Shown here: positions 50,169-58,441 of the stretch, one piece after another
Position numbering within the stretch: position 1 is the first letter of the stretch
Layout of the letters: every line of letters begins with the position of its first letter
Assembly: GCF_018403685.1 (NCBI RefSeq)
Contig: NZ_BOVK01000006.1
Coordinates: 173,648-237,647, forward strand
Direction of reading: 5' to 3'
DNA: 64,000 nucleotides
Source: Xylanibacillus composti
GTDB lineage: Bacteria; Bacillota; Bacilli; Paenibacillales; K13
Notes under the pieces: model-generated
The model's input: only the letters and a program-made list of their open reading frames with translations
Databases searched by the model: none
What the model was told of the DNA's origin: nothing
Program-made: the position numbers and the translations under genes

Positions 50169-51449
50169 ATGAAACTGGGGAAGAACCGGGCATTCTGGGC
50201 AGGATTGCTTTTGATTCCGTTGAGCATCGCCTTGTATTTGATGCTGACGGATTCTTATTCTGTCCCCGAGCACCTGCAGGGCAGTGCTGCCGATCCTGCC
50301 ACCTTCCTTTCGCCGGAAGAAGTGCGCCAAGGTTCTCTTTACAACGATTTGCGCAATGGCCTTTTTTTGCTAAGCTTTCCGTGGGAGTGGGCCATTTACT
50401 TGCTGCTGCTTGGCAGCCGTTCTGTACAGAGATTGTCGGAGATGTGGCTTGTCAATAGGCGGTTCTATGTGTTCCGCTTTGTAGGCTATGTATGGCTTAT
50501 ACATACCGCATCATATTTGCTTTATTTGCCGATTCGCTTGATAAGCTACCGCTTGTCCAAACACTATGGCATTTCCGTCCAACCGGCAGCGGACTGGCTT
50601 CGGGATCAGGCAATTTCTTATTCGCTTGATTTTGTCCTTCTGGCAGCGGTGTCAGCTGTTGTGTTCGCCTTCATGCGGAAGAACGCGCGCAACTGGTGGT
50701 TCAAGGTATGGCTCCTGTCCATTCCATTTACTTTATTCATGATGATTATTCAACCAGTAGTGATTGATCCGCTTTATGATGAGTTTACCCGTCTAAGCGA
50801 TCCGGTCCTCGAGGAGAAGATTCTGTCACTTGCCGAACAATCTGGCATCTCGACCGATCGGGTATATGAAGTAAAAGTATCGGACAAGACCAATGCGATG
50901 AATGCTTATGTTAACGGGCTTGGCACTTCCTTGCGCATTGTCCTTTGGGATACGACTTTGCAGCGGTTGACGGAGGAACAAATCCTGCTCATAATGGCGC
51001 ATGAAATTGGGCATTATGTCATGCACCATCTGGAATGGAGTGCGGTGGGAGCAATTGCCTCGCTGTTCATTCTGCTGTGGGCAGGCAGCATCCTGCTGCG
51101 ATTGGCCTTAGCCAAATGGGGGGAGCGATGGCAGCTCAAAAGCGCAGCGGATCTCCGTGCGCTGCCTTTGCTACTCCTCATCGTATCTGTCCTATCCTTC
51201 GCATCGCTTCCGTTCTCCAATGCTGTATCGCGGCAGGCGGAGCGAGCGGCAGATCGCTATGCGCTTGCCATGATTCCCGACGGCGAGGCAGGCGTCAGAT
51301 TATATCAGGATATGGCCAAGGCGTCGTTGCGGGAATGGCATCCTCCGCTGCTTATTCGCCTGCTAGGATCCACACATCCGAGCTACCGGGAGCGCATCCT
51401 GTATCACTACGAACATTTGCAGTCGAATGCGGCGGGTCAGGAACCATGA
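50169..51449 (+). CDS. M48-family (Ste24-like) membrane metalloprotease
   Basis: A 426-residue integral membrane protease with about six membrane segments. The zinc site is HEIGH (His278, His282) in LLIMAHEIGHYVMHH, with the third ligand Glu in SRQAERAADRYAL. The Ste24-type layout, with helices both before and after the zinc site, distinguishes it from HtpX. NAMNAYVNG is the usual substrate-edge strand. AGGAGAGG lies close upstream. The stop overlaps the next hydrolase gene (ATGA), so the two are coupled. Confidence 0.9.
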   Translation: MKLGKNRAFWAGLLLIPLSIALYLMLTDSYSVPEHLQGSAADPATFLSPEEVRQGSLYNDLRNGLFLLSFPWEWAIYLLLLGSRSVQRLSEMWLVNRRFYVFRFVGYVWLIHTASYLLYLPIRLISYRLSKHYGISVQPAADWLRDQAISYSLDFVLLAAVSAVVFAFMRKNARNWWFKVWLLSIPFTLFMMIIQPVVIDPLYDEFTRLSDPVLEEKILSLAEQSGISTDRVYEVKVSDKTNAMNAYVNGLGTSLRIVLWDTTLQRLTEEQILLIMAHEIGHYVMHHLEWSAVGAIASLFILLWAGSILLRLALAKWGERWQLKSAADLRALPLLLLIVSVLSFASLPFSNAVSRQAERAADRYALAMIPDGEAGVRLYQDMAKASLREWHPPLLIRLLGSTHPSYRERILYHYEHLQSNAAGQEP

Positions 51450-52183
51450 TGACGAGATCGTCGACTATCGTGTTGATCACAGCAGCCGGCTTTGCCACTG
51501 CTCCGGGATTTCTGGACCCGTTCCGCGCCCGCCTGCATGAAAGTTTCGTCCAGTTGGGCTATGCTGTACGCTCAAGCTCTCTGCTTCCTTACGGCGACTG
51601 GCAACGGAGCAAGCCTCAGCAGCTATGGGAAATTTACCATGATCTGCGCCTGCGCCCAGAGGCGTACACGCAGTCGATCGGCGGCAATCGCTTGCATCAT
51701 TGGCTGGCGCGTGCGGCTGCGGGTGCAAGTGACGACCCGCATCATTATGTCATGGTAGGTCACAGCGGAGGCGGAGTGGCTGTAGTGCATGCAGCATACA
51801 TGCTGATGCAGGCACAAAAACGCGTGTTGGGTGTGGTGCAAATTGGTACGCCGAAATGCTCGATAGCGGAGGAACTGCAAGCGCGCACCCTTTATGTTAG
51901 GGGCATGTTTCGAAGTCAGGTCAAGCGTTCCAAGCGCTGGGTTGTTGATCCAATTACGCGAATGGGGGGGTGGGGAGCATCGATAGCTAGCCCGAACCGG
52001 AGGGTGAATCCCCCCGGAACCATCATAGATATCCCTTTGATCGGCGGGCATCCGGACTACTTCCGCCAGACGGCCCCCTATGTTCGGGACGGGGTTGGAT
52101 CGAACGAAACGGTGACGTATCGCACGGTTTGGTCTTGGATAACCGCAAGACTGGCAGCGGAAGCCGAACACGATAAAGCGTGA
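51446..52183 (+). CDS. Alpha/beta-hydrolase-like (lipase-type) protein
   Basis: A 245-residue protein with a lipase-type nucleophile elbow MVGHSGGGVA (Ser near residue 97). The first strand is VLITAAGFAT with a GFLDPFRARL helix, and the C-terminal segment contains IDIPLIGGHPDYFR, where HPDYF offers the likely catalytic His. No signal peptide. The ATG overlaps the protease stop by 4 nt, so a joint function with the M48 protease is possible but unproved. Confidence 0.75.
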   Translation: MMTRSSTIVLITAAGFATAPGFLDPFRARLHESFVQLGYAVRSSSLLPYGDWQRSKPQQLWEIYHDLRLRPEAYTQSIGGNRLHHWLARAAAGASDDPHHYVMVGHSGGGVAVVHAAYMLMQAQKRVLGVVQIGTPKCSIAEELQARTLYVRGMFRSQVKRSKRWVVDPITRMGGWGASIASPNRRVNPPGTIIDIPLIGGHPDYFRQTAPYVRDGVGSNETVTYRTVWSWITARLAAEAEHDKA

Positions 52184-52212
52184 AAAGACAGACAGTCGGT
52201 TCAACAGGTTGG

Positions 52213-52234
52213 AAAAAAGCCGGCAGAGCCGGCT
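52213..52234 (-). terminator. Intrinsic terminator of the 50-residue gene (minus strand)
   Basis: On the minus strand AGCCGGC-TCT-GCCGGCT is a perfect 7-bp hairpin followed by T-rich sequence (TTTTTT including the last stem T). The stop codon of the gene lies at the base of the stem. Confidence 0.8.
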
Positions 52235-52385
52235 ACATTCCGCCACAGTACTCCGTGTGCCCGTCGCGCTCCTTCATCCTTCTCACTTGCTCATCCATAT
52301 TGTCGTCTGCTTTTGCCTCTGCCACCACTTTCGCTGGCGGAGCCTGGATCTGCACATGTCCTTTTCGCTGTTTGTGATCGTTCAT
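52233..52385 (-). CDS. Small hydrophilic protein (50 residues)
   Basis: A frame not often called because of its size: ATG at 52385, 50 codons, TAG at 52233-52235. GGGGGTGA lies 7 nt upstream of the ATG, and a perfect terminator follows the stop, so it has all parts of a gene. The protein is highly charged with a heptad-like helix (DDNMDEQVRRMKERDG) and ends HTEYCGGM. There are no membrane or signal segments. Function unknown; the size and composition suit a spore or stress protein. Confidence 0.65.
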   Translation of the reverse strand: MNDHKQRKGHVQIQAPPAKVVAEAKADDNMDEQVRRMKERDGHTEYCGGM

Positions 52386-52497
52386 GATTGCTTCACCCCC
52401 ACGTATAGTATGTCCGTTTCCTTACAGGAGCGCGTCATCGTCACGTAGCAGATTGCTGGAGAATTCGAAAACTTGAGGAACAAGAGGAGGGAGATCG

Positions 52498-52995
52498 ATG
52501 ATTCGGATTGGCGTGCTGTCCGATACACACATGCCAAGGAAAGCCAAACAATTGCCGACAGCTGTTGTCGATGCTTTCCGCAATGTGCGCTTTATTCTGC
52601 ATGCCGGCGACTGGAACTTTCCGGAGCTGGCGGAAGAATTGTCCGCGATTGCTCCCGTTTATGGCGTAGCGGGAAATACGGACGGCACAGCTGTGGTAGA
52701 GAAGTACGGCTGGCAGCGCATCGTGGAGATTGGCGGGAAACGAATAGGCTTGGTTCATGGTCATCAAGGGCTTGGAAAATCGACACCGGACCGCGCTTAC
52801 CGCGCCTTTCAACATGAACAGGTTGATGCGATTGTATTCGGTCATTCTCATATCCCTTATCGGGAGCTCAGAGAGGGTGTCTTGCTGTTCAATCCCGGGT
52901 CGCCCACAGATAAACGCAGACAACAGCATTATTCGTGCGGCTGGCTTGAGGTGGAAGGCAATGAGATCCGTGCAGACTGGAAGTTTTTCAACTAG
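52498..52995 (+). CDS. YfcE/MJ0936-type metallophosphoesterase
   Basis: A 165-residue calcineurin-like phosphodiesterase. The metal-binding series is complete: GVLSDTH (Asp, His), LHAGDW (Asp), GNTD (Asn), VHGHQ (His) and FGHSH (two His). Small enzymes of this group hydrolyse phosphodiesters such as cyclic nucleotides in vitro; the natural substrate is mostly unknown. GGAGGGAG lies 5 nt before ATG 52498. It is a single-gene unit. Confidence 0.92.
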   Translation: MIRIGVLSDTHMPRKAKQLPTAVVDAFRNVRFILHAGDWNFPELAEELSAIAPVYGVAGNTDGTAVVEKYGWQRIVEIGGKRIGLVHGHQGLGKSTPDRAYRAFQHEQVDAIVFGHSHIPYRELREGVLLFNPGSPTDKRRQQHYSCGWLEVEGNEIRADWKFFN

Positions 52996-53071
52996 CAGAC
53001 ACAGCAAGCGGAGATCCCGGTGATGCCGGGACCAGACCTTGCTCGCAGAGCTTGACAAAAATGGATGAAAG

Positions 53072-53200
53072 CTAGGGATTGTTGCTGTGCTGCTTGGTCG
53101 GGAGTTTGGCTGAAGGCGTTCGTTTGCCTTGCTGCTCCCGATTTTTTTCGTCTTTGCGCTGGGTATCATGAAGTTTTTCTACGTATTCGTGCGTATCCAT
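53072..53200 (-). CDS. Small DUF4023-like protein (42 residues)
   Basis: ATG at 53200 with AAGGAGGGG 7 nt upstream opens a 42-codon frame ending TAG at 53072-53074. The sequence starts MDTHEYVEKLHDTQRKDEKNR, continues QQGKRTPSAKLPTKQH and is entirely hydrophilic. The pattern (helix with HDTQ.KDEKNR, then QGK.TP..KLP.KQH) matches small DUF4023-type proteins that I recall from Paenibacillus and Bacillus; most are probably spore-associated. No counterpart gene is adjacent. Confidence 0.7.
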   Translation of the reverse strand: MDTHEYVEKLHDTQRKDEKNREQQGKRTPSAKLPTKQHSNNP

Positions 53201-53334
53201 TGGCTTCCCCTCCTTTTCGGCATAGTGTGTCCGTCATATCCGGCGTTTATGAATTTGCCGTATAATCCGCATTTGCTTGGCAAAAAATAGTGAGGGGGTC
53301 CACTTGCCCACATTACATATACGGAGGGATTCGC

Positions 53335-54255
53335 ATGGCCGCACATTTAGGCGCACACGAGGTTATGGAGATGCACGAGGTTATGAACAACGCGATTAAC
53401 TGTCTCAATCAATTCCAACTGTACCGCTCCTTCGCAAAGGACCCGCAGCTGCAGCAGATCATGGATCGCCAGCTGCAATTTGCCATCAATGAGTACAATG
53501 CAATGGTGAACATGGCGCAGCAAAAAGGCGGCGGGCAAGCCGTCCCTTATCGCTCCCCCAAGCAAATCACACCCGTCTATGGTCTGGACAATCCCGGGAC
53601 GCAGGCTCCGAATATGTCCGTTCATCAAATGGATGACCGTGACGTAGCAAGCGGCATGCTCAGCTCCCACAAATCGTCTGCTTTGTTCAAGATGATTGCG
53701 GCGCTGGAATGTGCCGACCCGCAGCTGCGTTCGATGCTTCAGCAGGGGGCCGTGAATTGTTCCGAGCAGGCGTATGAGATATGGCAGTACATGAATCAAA
53801 AAGGCTATTATCAAGTGCCGACCATGAAGGAGATGACAACGAATACGGTCATGAACAGCTATCAGCAAGCAGGGAATATGGGCCGGATGCCTGCTAGCCA
53901 ACAGGACAGTATGCTCGGCTACAATCAACCGCAAGCTGACACGCTGAATCATATGGCCGGCCAGCATCAAACCGGCGCTATGGAGAGAACAAGAGGCCAG
54001 CACCAAACTGGAGCGGCTTCCTACCTTTCCCAGCAGCAAGGCGGTGCGATTATGGCGAGCCAGCACCAATCCGGCAGCATGCAGACGGCCGGCCAGCATC
54101 AAACCGGGAGCGCCAACGCGGCAAGCGGTCAGCATCAATCCGCAAGCATGACGGCATCCCTGTCGAACCAGCAAGCTGGCGGCACCCCCGATTCTGCAAG
54201 CCGTCAGCGCAGCGACGAGGAGAGCATGCCAGCGGAACCGGGTTTTCCGCAATAG
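53335..54255 (+). CDS. CotF-like spore coat protein with QHQ repeats
   Basis: The first 190 residues form a CotF-type domain: two ferritin-like helical hairpins (EVMEMHEVMNNAINCLNQFQLYR; later MLSSHKSSALFKMIAALECADPQLRSML and YEIWQYMNQKGYYQVP). The C-terminal 110 residues are low-complexity, rich in Gln, Ser, Ala and Gly, and contain five copies of a (G/S)QHQ(T/S)(G/A) motif spaced about 13-18 residues apart. It should be part of the spore coat. ATG 53335 follows GGAGGGA by 5 nt. A strong terminator follows. Confidence 0.85.
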   Translation: MAAHLGAHEVMEMHEVMNNAINCLNQFQLYRSFAKDPQLQQIMDRQLQFAINEYNAMVNMAQQKGGGQAVPYRSPKQITPVYGLDNPGTQAPNMSVHQMDDRDVASGMLSSHKSSALFKMIAALECADPQLRSMLQQGAVNCSEQAYEIWQYMNQKGYYQVPTMKEMTTNTVMNSYQQAGNMGRMPASQQDSMLGYNQPQADTLNHMAGQHQTGAMERTRGQHQTGAASYLSQQQGGAIMASQHQSGSMQTAGQHQTGSANAASGQHQSASMTASLSNQQAGGTPDSASRQRSDEESMPAEPGFPQ

Positions 54256-54265
54256 CGCGAACCGA

Positions 54266-54309
54266 GAAGCTGTCTTCAGCCAATGGCTGGGACAGCTTCT
54301 TCTTTGTCT
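54266..54309 (+). terminator. Intrinsic terminator after the CotF-like gene
   Basis: GAAGCTGTC pairs with GACAGCTTC and CAGCC with GGCTG around AAT; the tail is TTCTTCTTTG. Confidence 0.8.
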
Positions 54310-54468
54310 TAAGGGGATTCTTGTGCATATTCGGTCTTCCCTGTACCTCTTATTACGCTTGGAGATTTTATGGTAACATACTCAAGTAGGTGCGCCAATC
54401 GGTTTGGCGTGCACACAGAGAACAAGCGTAGCTAATGCAAACGTCAAAGGGAGAGGGGACATGGGGGA

Positions 54469-54975
54469 ATGACTGGATGGAAACGAATGATTGCCAAGCT
54501 GCGTTCGGCTGACTCACCTGGCGCACTTCGTGCACTGGGCGGATTTTTGGCTGTCATGCTGCCTGTTGGAGCAGGCTTTGCTTGGGGATTTCCACTCGGT
54601 TTTGGCCCATGGGTGGAGATTCCTGTATACCTCGGACTCATGCTGCTGGCTCTATGGCTCGGTGCTCATCTGCTGGCAGGACTGTTATCTTTCATACCTA
54701 TTGCTATGCCAAGACTGACGATAAGTACAATCGTCATCGGTACGAGCAGCGCCATCATCGGCTTCCATGAAGCGGATATGTCGTGGCGCTTGTCCATTAT
54801 GTCAGGCCTGCTCTTGTGCGCGATCGGGCTGGGAACCGGTCTCATTGCGCATCGCTGCATCATGCATCCTAAGCGAGTCGCTTCCCGCCTTGCCATGGTT
54901 GGGGCAGTACTGGTCTGGCTAGGGGGGGGTGAGCTGGCTGCTGGAAGTTTGGCCGGGAGAAAAACCTATCTATGA
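54469..54975 (+). CDS. N-terminal membrane part of a split hydrolase
   Basis: A 168-codon frame with five hydrophobic segments (from ALRALGGFLAVMLPVGAGFAWGF to LAMVGAVLVWLGGG). It ends in a frame-shifted tail shortly after a run of eight G (54922-54929). With seven G the reading would continue in frame into the next gene (WLGG-VSWLLEVWPGEKPIYERY), giving one 724-residue protein with an N-terminal membrane domain and a C-terminal hydrolase. GAGAGGGG lies 10 nt before ATG 54469. It is best read as the first part of one broken or miscalled gene. Confidence 0.6.
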   Translation: MTGWKRMIAKLRSADSPGALRALGGFLAVMLPVGAGFAWGFPLGFGPWVEIPVYLGLMLLALWLGAHLLAGLLSFIPIAMPRLTISTIVIGTSSAIIGFHEADMSWRLSIMSGLLLCAIGLGTGLIAHRCIMHPKRVASRLAMVGAVLVWLGGGELAAGSLAGRKTYL

Positions 54976-56644
54976 GCGGTATGCGGAAATCTATCAAGAT
55001 GGGCCGCACCCACCGGCCATTCAAGCGGAGCATCCGGGGATTGCCGGCCAGTACGCGTATTCTTCTTTCACATATGGCAGCGGTCAAGACAGGTTCAGAA
55101 CCGAATATGGCTCGAAGGCCGAGCTTCTTACCGCCTCAGCAGATGCTACAGAAATTACTGAAGCGTGGTCCTCATTCCGCCGCTGGTTCTGGCGGACGGA
55201 CATCTCCGCTCTCCCGCTGAACGCAAGAGTGTGGATGCCTGAGGGAGAAGGGCCCTTTCCGTTGGTGCTGATGGTACATGGGAATCATTTGATGGAGGAA
55301 TTCTCGGACGGCGGTTACGCTTACCTTGGCGAGCATTTTGCAAGCAGAGGGTTTATAGCGGTATCGGTTGACGAGAACTTTGCGAACTATTCGGCTTGGA
55401 GTTCAGGTCAAAATCAGAACATGCCTCTGCGCGAATGGGGACTCATCGAGCATTTGCATGCCATTGAACAATTTCATATGAATGCCGGAAATCCATTCAG
55501 CGGCAAGGTGGATTTGGAGCGAATTGCTCTGATTGGCCATTCCCGCGGTGGCCAGGCCGTTGTGATGGCAGCCGATAATGGCTACAGAATCCAGGCTGTT
55601 GCGGCTCTTGCTCCCACAGATTGGCGTATCAATCAGAGTTATCTCCGTCTGCGGGACGTGCATTATTTGGTGCTGCAAGGGAACCAGGATGGTGATATCA
55701 GTACCTTTGACGGAGAACGGCAGTACCGGCGCGTCACTTTTTCTGACGATGTTAGTGAGTCCGAAGATTATCGCTTTAAGGCGGCTGTCTATATAATCGG
55801 CGCGAATCATGGCCAATTCAACACAGGGTGGGGAGATCGTGATATTACGCGACCTACTCATTTCCTGTTGAATCATCGGGATCTTCTGCCGGCATCTGAG
55901 CAAAGAGAAGCGGCGCTCATCTATTTGACGGCGTTTCTGGAAGCGACTTTGCACGGCAAACTAGAGTATTTGCCCTTATTCCAGGATTGGCGCTCGGCCG
56001 CAGAATGGCTTCCCGATACAGGGTATATTACGCAATTCTCCGACTCCACGTTTGTAGTATTGGAGGATTACGAATTGGCTTCAAAGGGGCTGCCAGGCGT
56101 CACGAGCAAGGCCGAGTCGTTGACAGCTAAAGAAAATATCCAAGTCAGAGACAGGCAGGGCAACAGCAAGCAGAACCGCGGAGCTGAGCTGGTATGGGAT
56201 GAGGCAGGCGGCACATATACGCTTCTGCTTCCGCCAGAGGGGGGCCAGCTTGTTCATCCCGAGAACGAACTGGCTTTTTCATTGGCGGCGCTGCCTGTAT
56301 CCGATTCGACGACGGAAGCGGTTATCCCGGATGTTACGCTCGAGATCAGAACAACAGATGGAACGGTCGGTCATCTCGATCTGGATGAGCACGCGATTAT
56401 ACCGCCGCCCGTTATGACACAGTTTACCCAGCATCCCAAGCTGGAAAACGAAATAAAGCCGAGACGTTATCGCAATCCGTTCGAGCCCGTGTTTCAAAGC
56501 TTCCGCATTCCGCTTCGTGCTTTCCAGGGATGGATTTCAACGGGCAATCGAGCACAGTTGCATTCGATAACTTGGACAATCGAAGCAGATGAACCGGGAC
56601 GCATACTGATTGACGACATTGGCATTTATCCGGATATTCAATAG
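54929..56644 (+). CDS. Alpha/beta hydrolase domain (C-terminal part of a split gene)
   Basis: As an open frame it starts at GTG 54929 inside the G-run and gives 571 residues, but the first residues (SWLLEVWPGE) look like the end of a membrane helix that belongs to the upstream frame. The hydrolase core has LMVHGNHLM, the nucleophile elbow GHSRGGQA (Ser near residue 211), and ANHGQFNT with a candidate catalytic His; residues 380-571 form a beta-rich accessory domain ending IDDIGIYPD. The domain would face outside the membrane. An extra G at 54922-54929 separates it from its N-terminus. Confidence 0.8.
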   Translation: MSWLLEVWPGEKPIYERYAEIYQDGPHPPAIQAEHPGIAGQYAYSSFTYGSGQDRFRTEYGSKAELLTASADATEITEAWSSFRRWFWRTDISALPLNARVWMPEGEGPFPLVLMVHGNHLMEEFSDGGYAYLGEHFASRGFIAVSVDENFANYSAWSSGQNQNMPLREWGLIEHLHAIEQFHMNAGNPFSGKVDLERIALIGHSRGGQAVVMAADNGYRIQAVAALAPTDWRINQSYLRLRDVHYLVLQGNQDGDISTFDGERQYRRVTFSDDVSESEDYRFKAAVYIIGANHGQFNTGWGDRDITRPTHFLLNHRDLLPASEQREAALIYLTAFLEATLHGKLEYLPLFQDWRSAAEWLPDTGYITQFSDSTFVVLEDYELASKGLPGVTSKAESLTAKENIQVRDRQGNSKQNRGAELVWDEAGGTYTLLLPPEGGQLVHPENELAFSLAALPVSDSTTEAVIPDVTLEIRTTDGTVGHLDLDEHAIIPPPVMTQFTQHPKLENEIKPRRYRNPFEPVFQSFRIPLRAFQGWISTGNRAQLHSITWTIEADEPGRILIDDIGIYPDIQ

Positions 56645-56722
56645 TCTTCCCGTGTGTTATTTATTGCTCGTCCCGCTTCGTGCTATAATACAGGAATGAC
56701 ATCATGAATGGAGGTGAAGCGC

Positions 56723-57728
56723 TTGCAGCAAGTCAGGGCTTTCGGTCCGCAGGATTTGCGGGTCGTTGATGTGCCGGATCCGGTGCCTGGCGAGGATGAA
56801 GTAGTGGTCGCGGTTAAAGCCTGCGGCATCTGCGGTTCGGACAAGTGGTTTTGGCATGTTGAGGAGCCGCGGGATTATGTTGCCGGACACGAAGCTGCCG
56901 GTGAAGTCGTGGCTGTCGGCAGCCGGGTTAGGCATCTTCAAGCAGGGGACCGTGTTGCCATTAATAATGTCAAAGGGTGCGGCACATGCGAAGCTTGCCG
57001 GGAAGGGGCTTACGTACGCTGCCCGAACGGTGTAGAACATATGGGATTTGGCTTTTCCGAAAAAGTCGCTGTACCCGAGCGCAATTGTTTGGTCCTGCAC
57101 GATTCGGTGTCCTACGAAGCGGGAAGTCTCATATTTGACAATTGGGGCACGCCCTATTCTTCCATCAAGCAAACAAGCATGAAGCAAGGCGATGTCGTTG
57201 TGGTGTTTGGCTGCGGTCCCATTGGACTGGCCGCCATCGGTCTTGCCAAACAGCGCGGTGCAGCAGTCATTGCGGTTGATCCTGTCCCATCCCGATTGGA
57301 AGCGGCGGTACGTACGGGGGGCCGTCCATACGATTGCACCTTCAGAACGAACAACAGAAGATATCTTGGCGTTTACCGATCAGGCAGGGGCGGATTATGT
57401 CATAGAGTGTGCCGGCAAGTCGGCTTCCTATGACACTGCTCTGAAGCTGTTGCGCACGGGAGGAACTCTTCTGATCATTGGAGAAGGCGCGGAGGTATCG
57501 TTCAACTCCAGTGAGATCATTCACAAGCATTTGACCTTGTTCGGCTCATTGTACTCCACAATGGAGGATGGGCGGAAGGTACAAGAATTGATGGTCAAGG
57601 GAGAAATCAACCCGCTTGATCTGGTCACGCACCGGTTCCCGCTGCATGAACTTCCCGTACACTTCGGCAAAGTGATCACGTTTAGCGAAGGATTGCTGAA
57701 GGCTGTTGTCTTGGCGAATGAATCATGA
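56723..57728 (+). pseudogene. Zinc-type alcohol dehydrogenase with a frameshift
   Basis: The frame from TTG 56723 (GGAGGTGA 5 nt upstream) gives the catalytic half of a medium-chain dehydrogenase: CGICGSD (zinc Cys), GHEAAGE (zinc His, Glu), the structural-zinc Cys series CGTCEACREGAYVRC, and the Rossmann motif FGCGPIGLAA. Within six G at 57316-57321 the frame breaks; the rest (AVHTIAPSERTTEDIL, DYVIECAGKSASYD, LIIGEG) continues in another frame to TGA 57728. With five G a normal 334-residue enzyme would result. It is either a recent one-base mutation or a homopolymer error. Confidence 0.82.
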
Positions 57729-57746
57729 TTGGTGAAGGAGGGCGTC

Positions 57747-57965
57747 ATGCGTCCGGAAACGCTTGCTTTTGTTCTGATAGCCATTATTATCGCAGCCTCC
57801 GCCATAGCAACGGTTGCGATCGGATTCTCCAGAAGAAATAAGGAAGGGAATCCGGATTACGATCGGCGTACGAAGAAAAATTTTACGCGACTGACACTCT
57901 ATTATGTTGTAGCTACCATCTTGGGCTTTGGCGGATTGGCTGTCTATTTGTATTACTTTCTTTGA
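57747..57965 (+). CDS. Small two-span membrane protein
   Basis: A 72-residue protein with two hydrophobic helices (TLAFVLIAIIIAASAIATVAIGF and LYYVVATILGFGGLAVYLYYF) and a positively charged central loop (SRRNKEGNPDYDRRTKKNF). AAGGAGG lies 5 nt before ATG 57747. It follows the dehydrogenase gene by 18 nt in the same orientation. No family is recognised. Confidence 0.65.
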   Translation: MRPETLAFVLIAIIIAASAIATVAIGFSRRNKEGNPDYDRRTKKNFTRLTLYYVVATILGFGGLAVYLYYFL

Positions 57966-58006
57966 GTATGCACTAAAAAATGAATAGCAGGAGGAATGAT
58001 GGAGAG

Positions 58007-58315
58007 ATGAATCCAGCATCTATACGACATATGGTTATTTTTGACCTGAAATATCCGGCGGGCTCGCCAGAGGCTGAGAAATTTTTGCAGGATGGCTACG
58101 ATGCGCTGACGGCGATTCCGGTTGTGCGCCATTTTGAGGTTCACCGCCAAGTGAGCGCCAAAAATGACTATGATTACGGTTTTTCGATGGAATTTGATTC
58201 ACAGCAGGACTATGATACATATAATGCGCATGAGAACCACGTTGCGTTCGTAGAAGAACGGTGGAAAACGGAGGTTGCTCGATTCCTGGAAATTGACTTC
58301 AAGCAAATCAAATAA
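58007..58315 (+). CDS. Dabb (stress-responsive alpha/beta barrel) domain protein
   Basis: A 102-residue protein made of one dimeric alpha+beta barrel domain: IRHMVIFDLKYPAGSPEAEKFLQDG, VRHFEVHRQVSAKNDYDYGFSMEF and the helix DYDTYNAHENHVAFVEERW with conserved His residues. These domains occur in stress proteins and small cyclases or oxygenases; the role here is unknown. GAGGA lies 11 nt and GGAG 2 nt before ATG 58007. A terminator follows. Confidence 0.85.
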   Translation: MNPASIRHMVIFDLKYPAGSPEAEKFLQDGYDALTAIPVVRHFEVHRQVSAKNDYDYGFSMEFDSQQDYDTYNAHENHVAFVEERWKTEVARFLEIDFKQIK

Positions 58316-58330
58316 CGCGGCATGGCTTAA

Positions 58331-58363
58331 GGCAGGATGGGGAAGCTCATCTTGCCTTTTTTT
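58331..58363 (+). terminator. Intrinsic terminator after the Dabb gene
   Basis: GGCAGGATG pairs with CATCTTGCC (one wobble) around a 7-nt loop, followed by T7. Confidence 0.85.
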
Positions 58364-58441
58364 CATGCACGCCGCTCCTATTGCGGGCATACACTGAATA
58401 TCCGAGACCATGATGATCGCCCAGAAAGGAGTGCTGGTGGC

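Noticed and set aside
52180..52377. Plus-strand frame of 65 codons
   Set aside because: It is antisense to the better supported 50-residue minus-strand gene with a ribosome site and terminator.
53065..53265. Plus-strand frame of 66 codons
   Set aside because: It is antisense to the DUF4023-like gene, whose strong ribosome site and family pattern are more convincing.
53935..54180. QHQ repeat DNA considered as a CRISPR or satellite array
   Set aside because: It is inside an open coding frame with codon-level variation, so it is a protein repeat.
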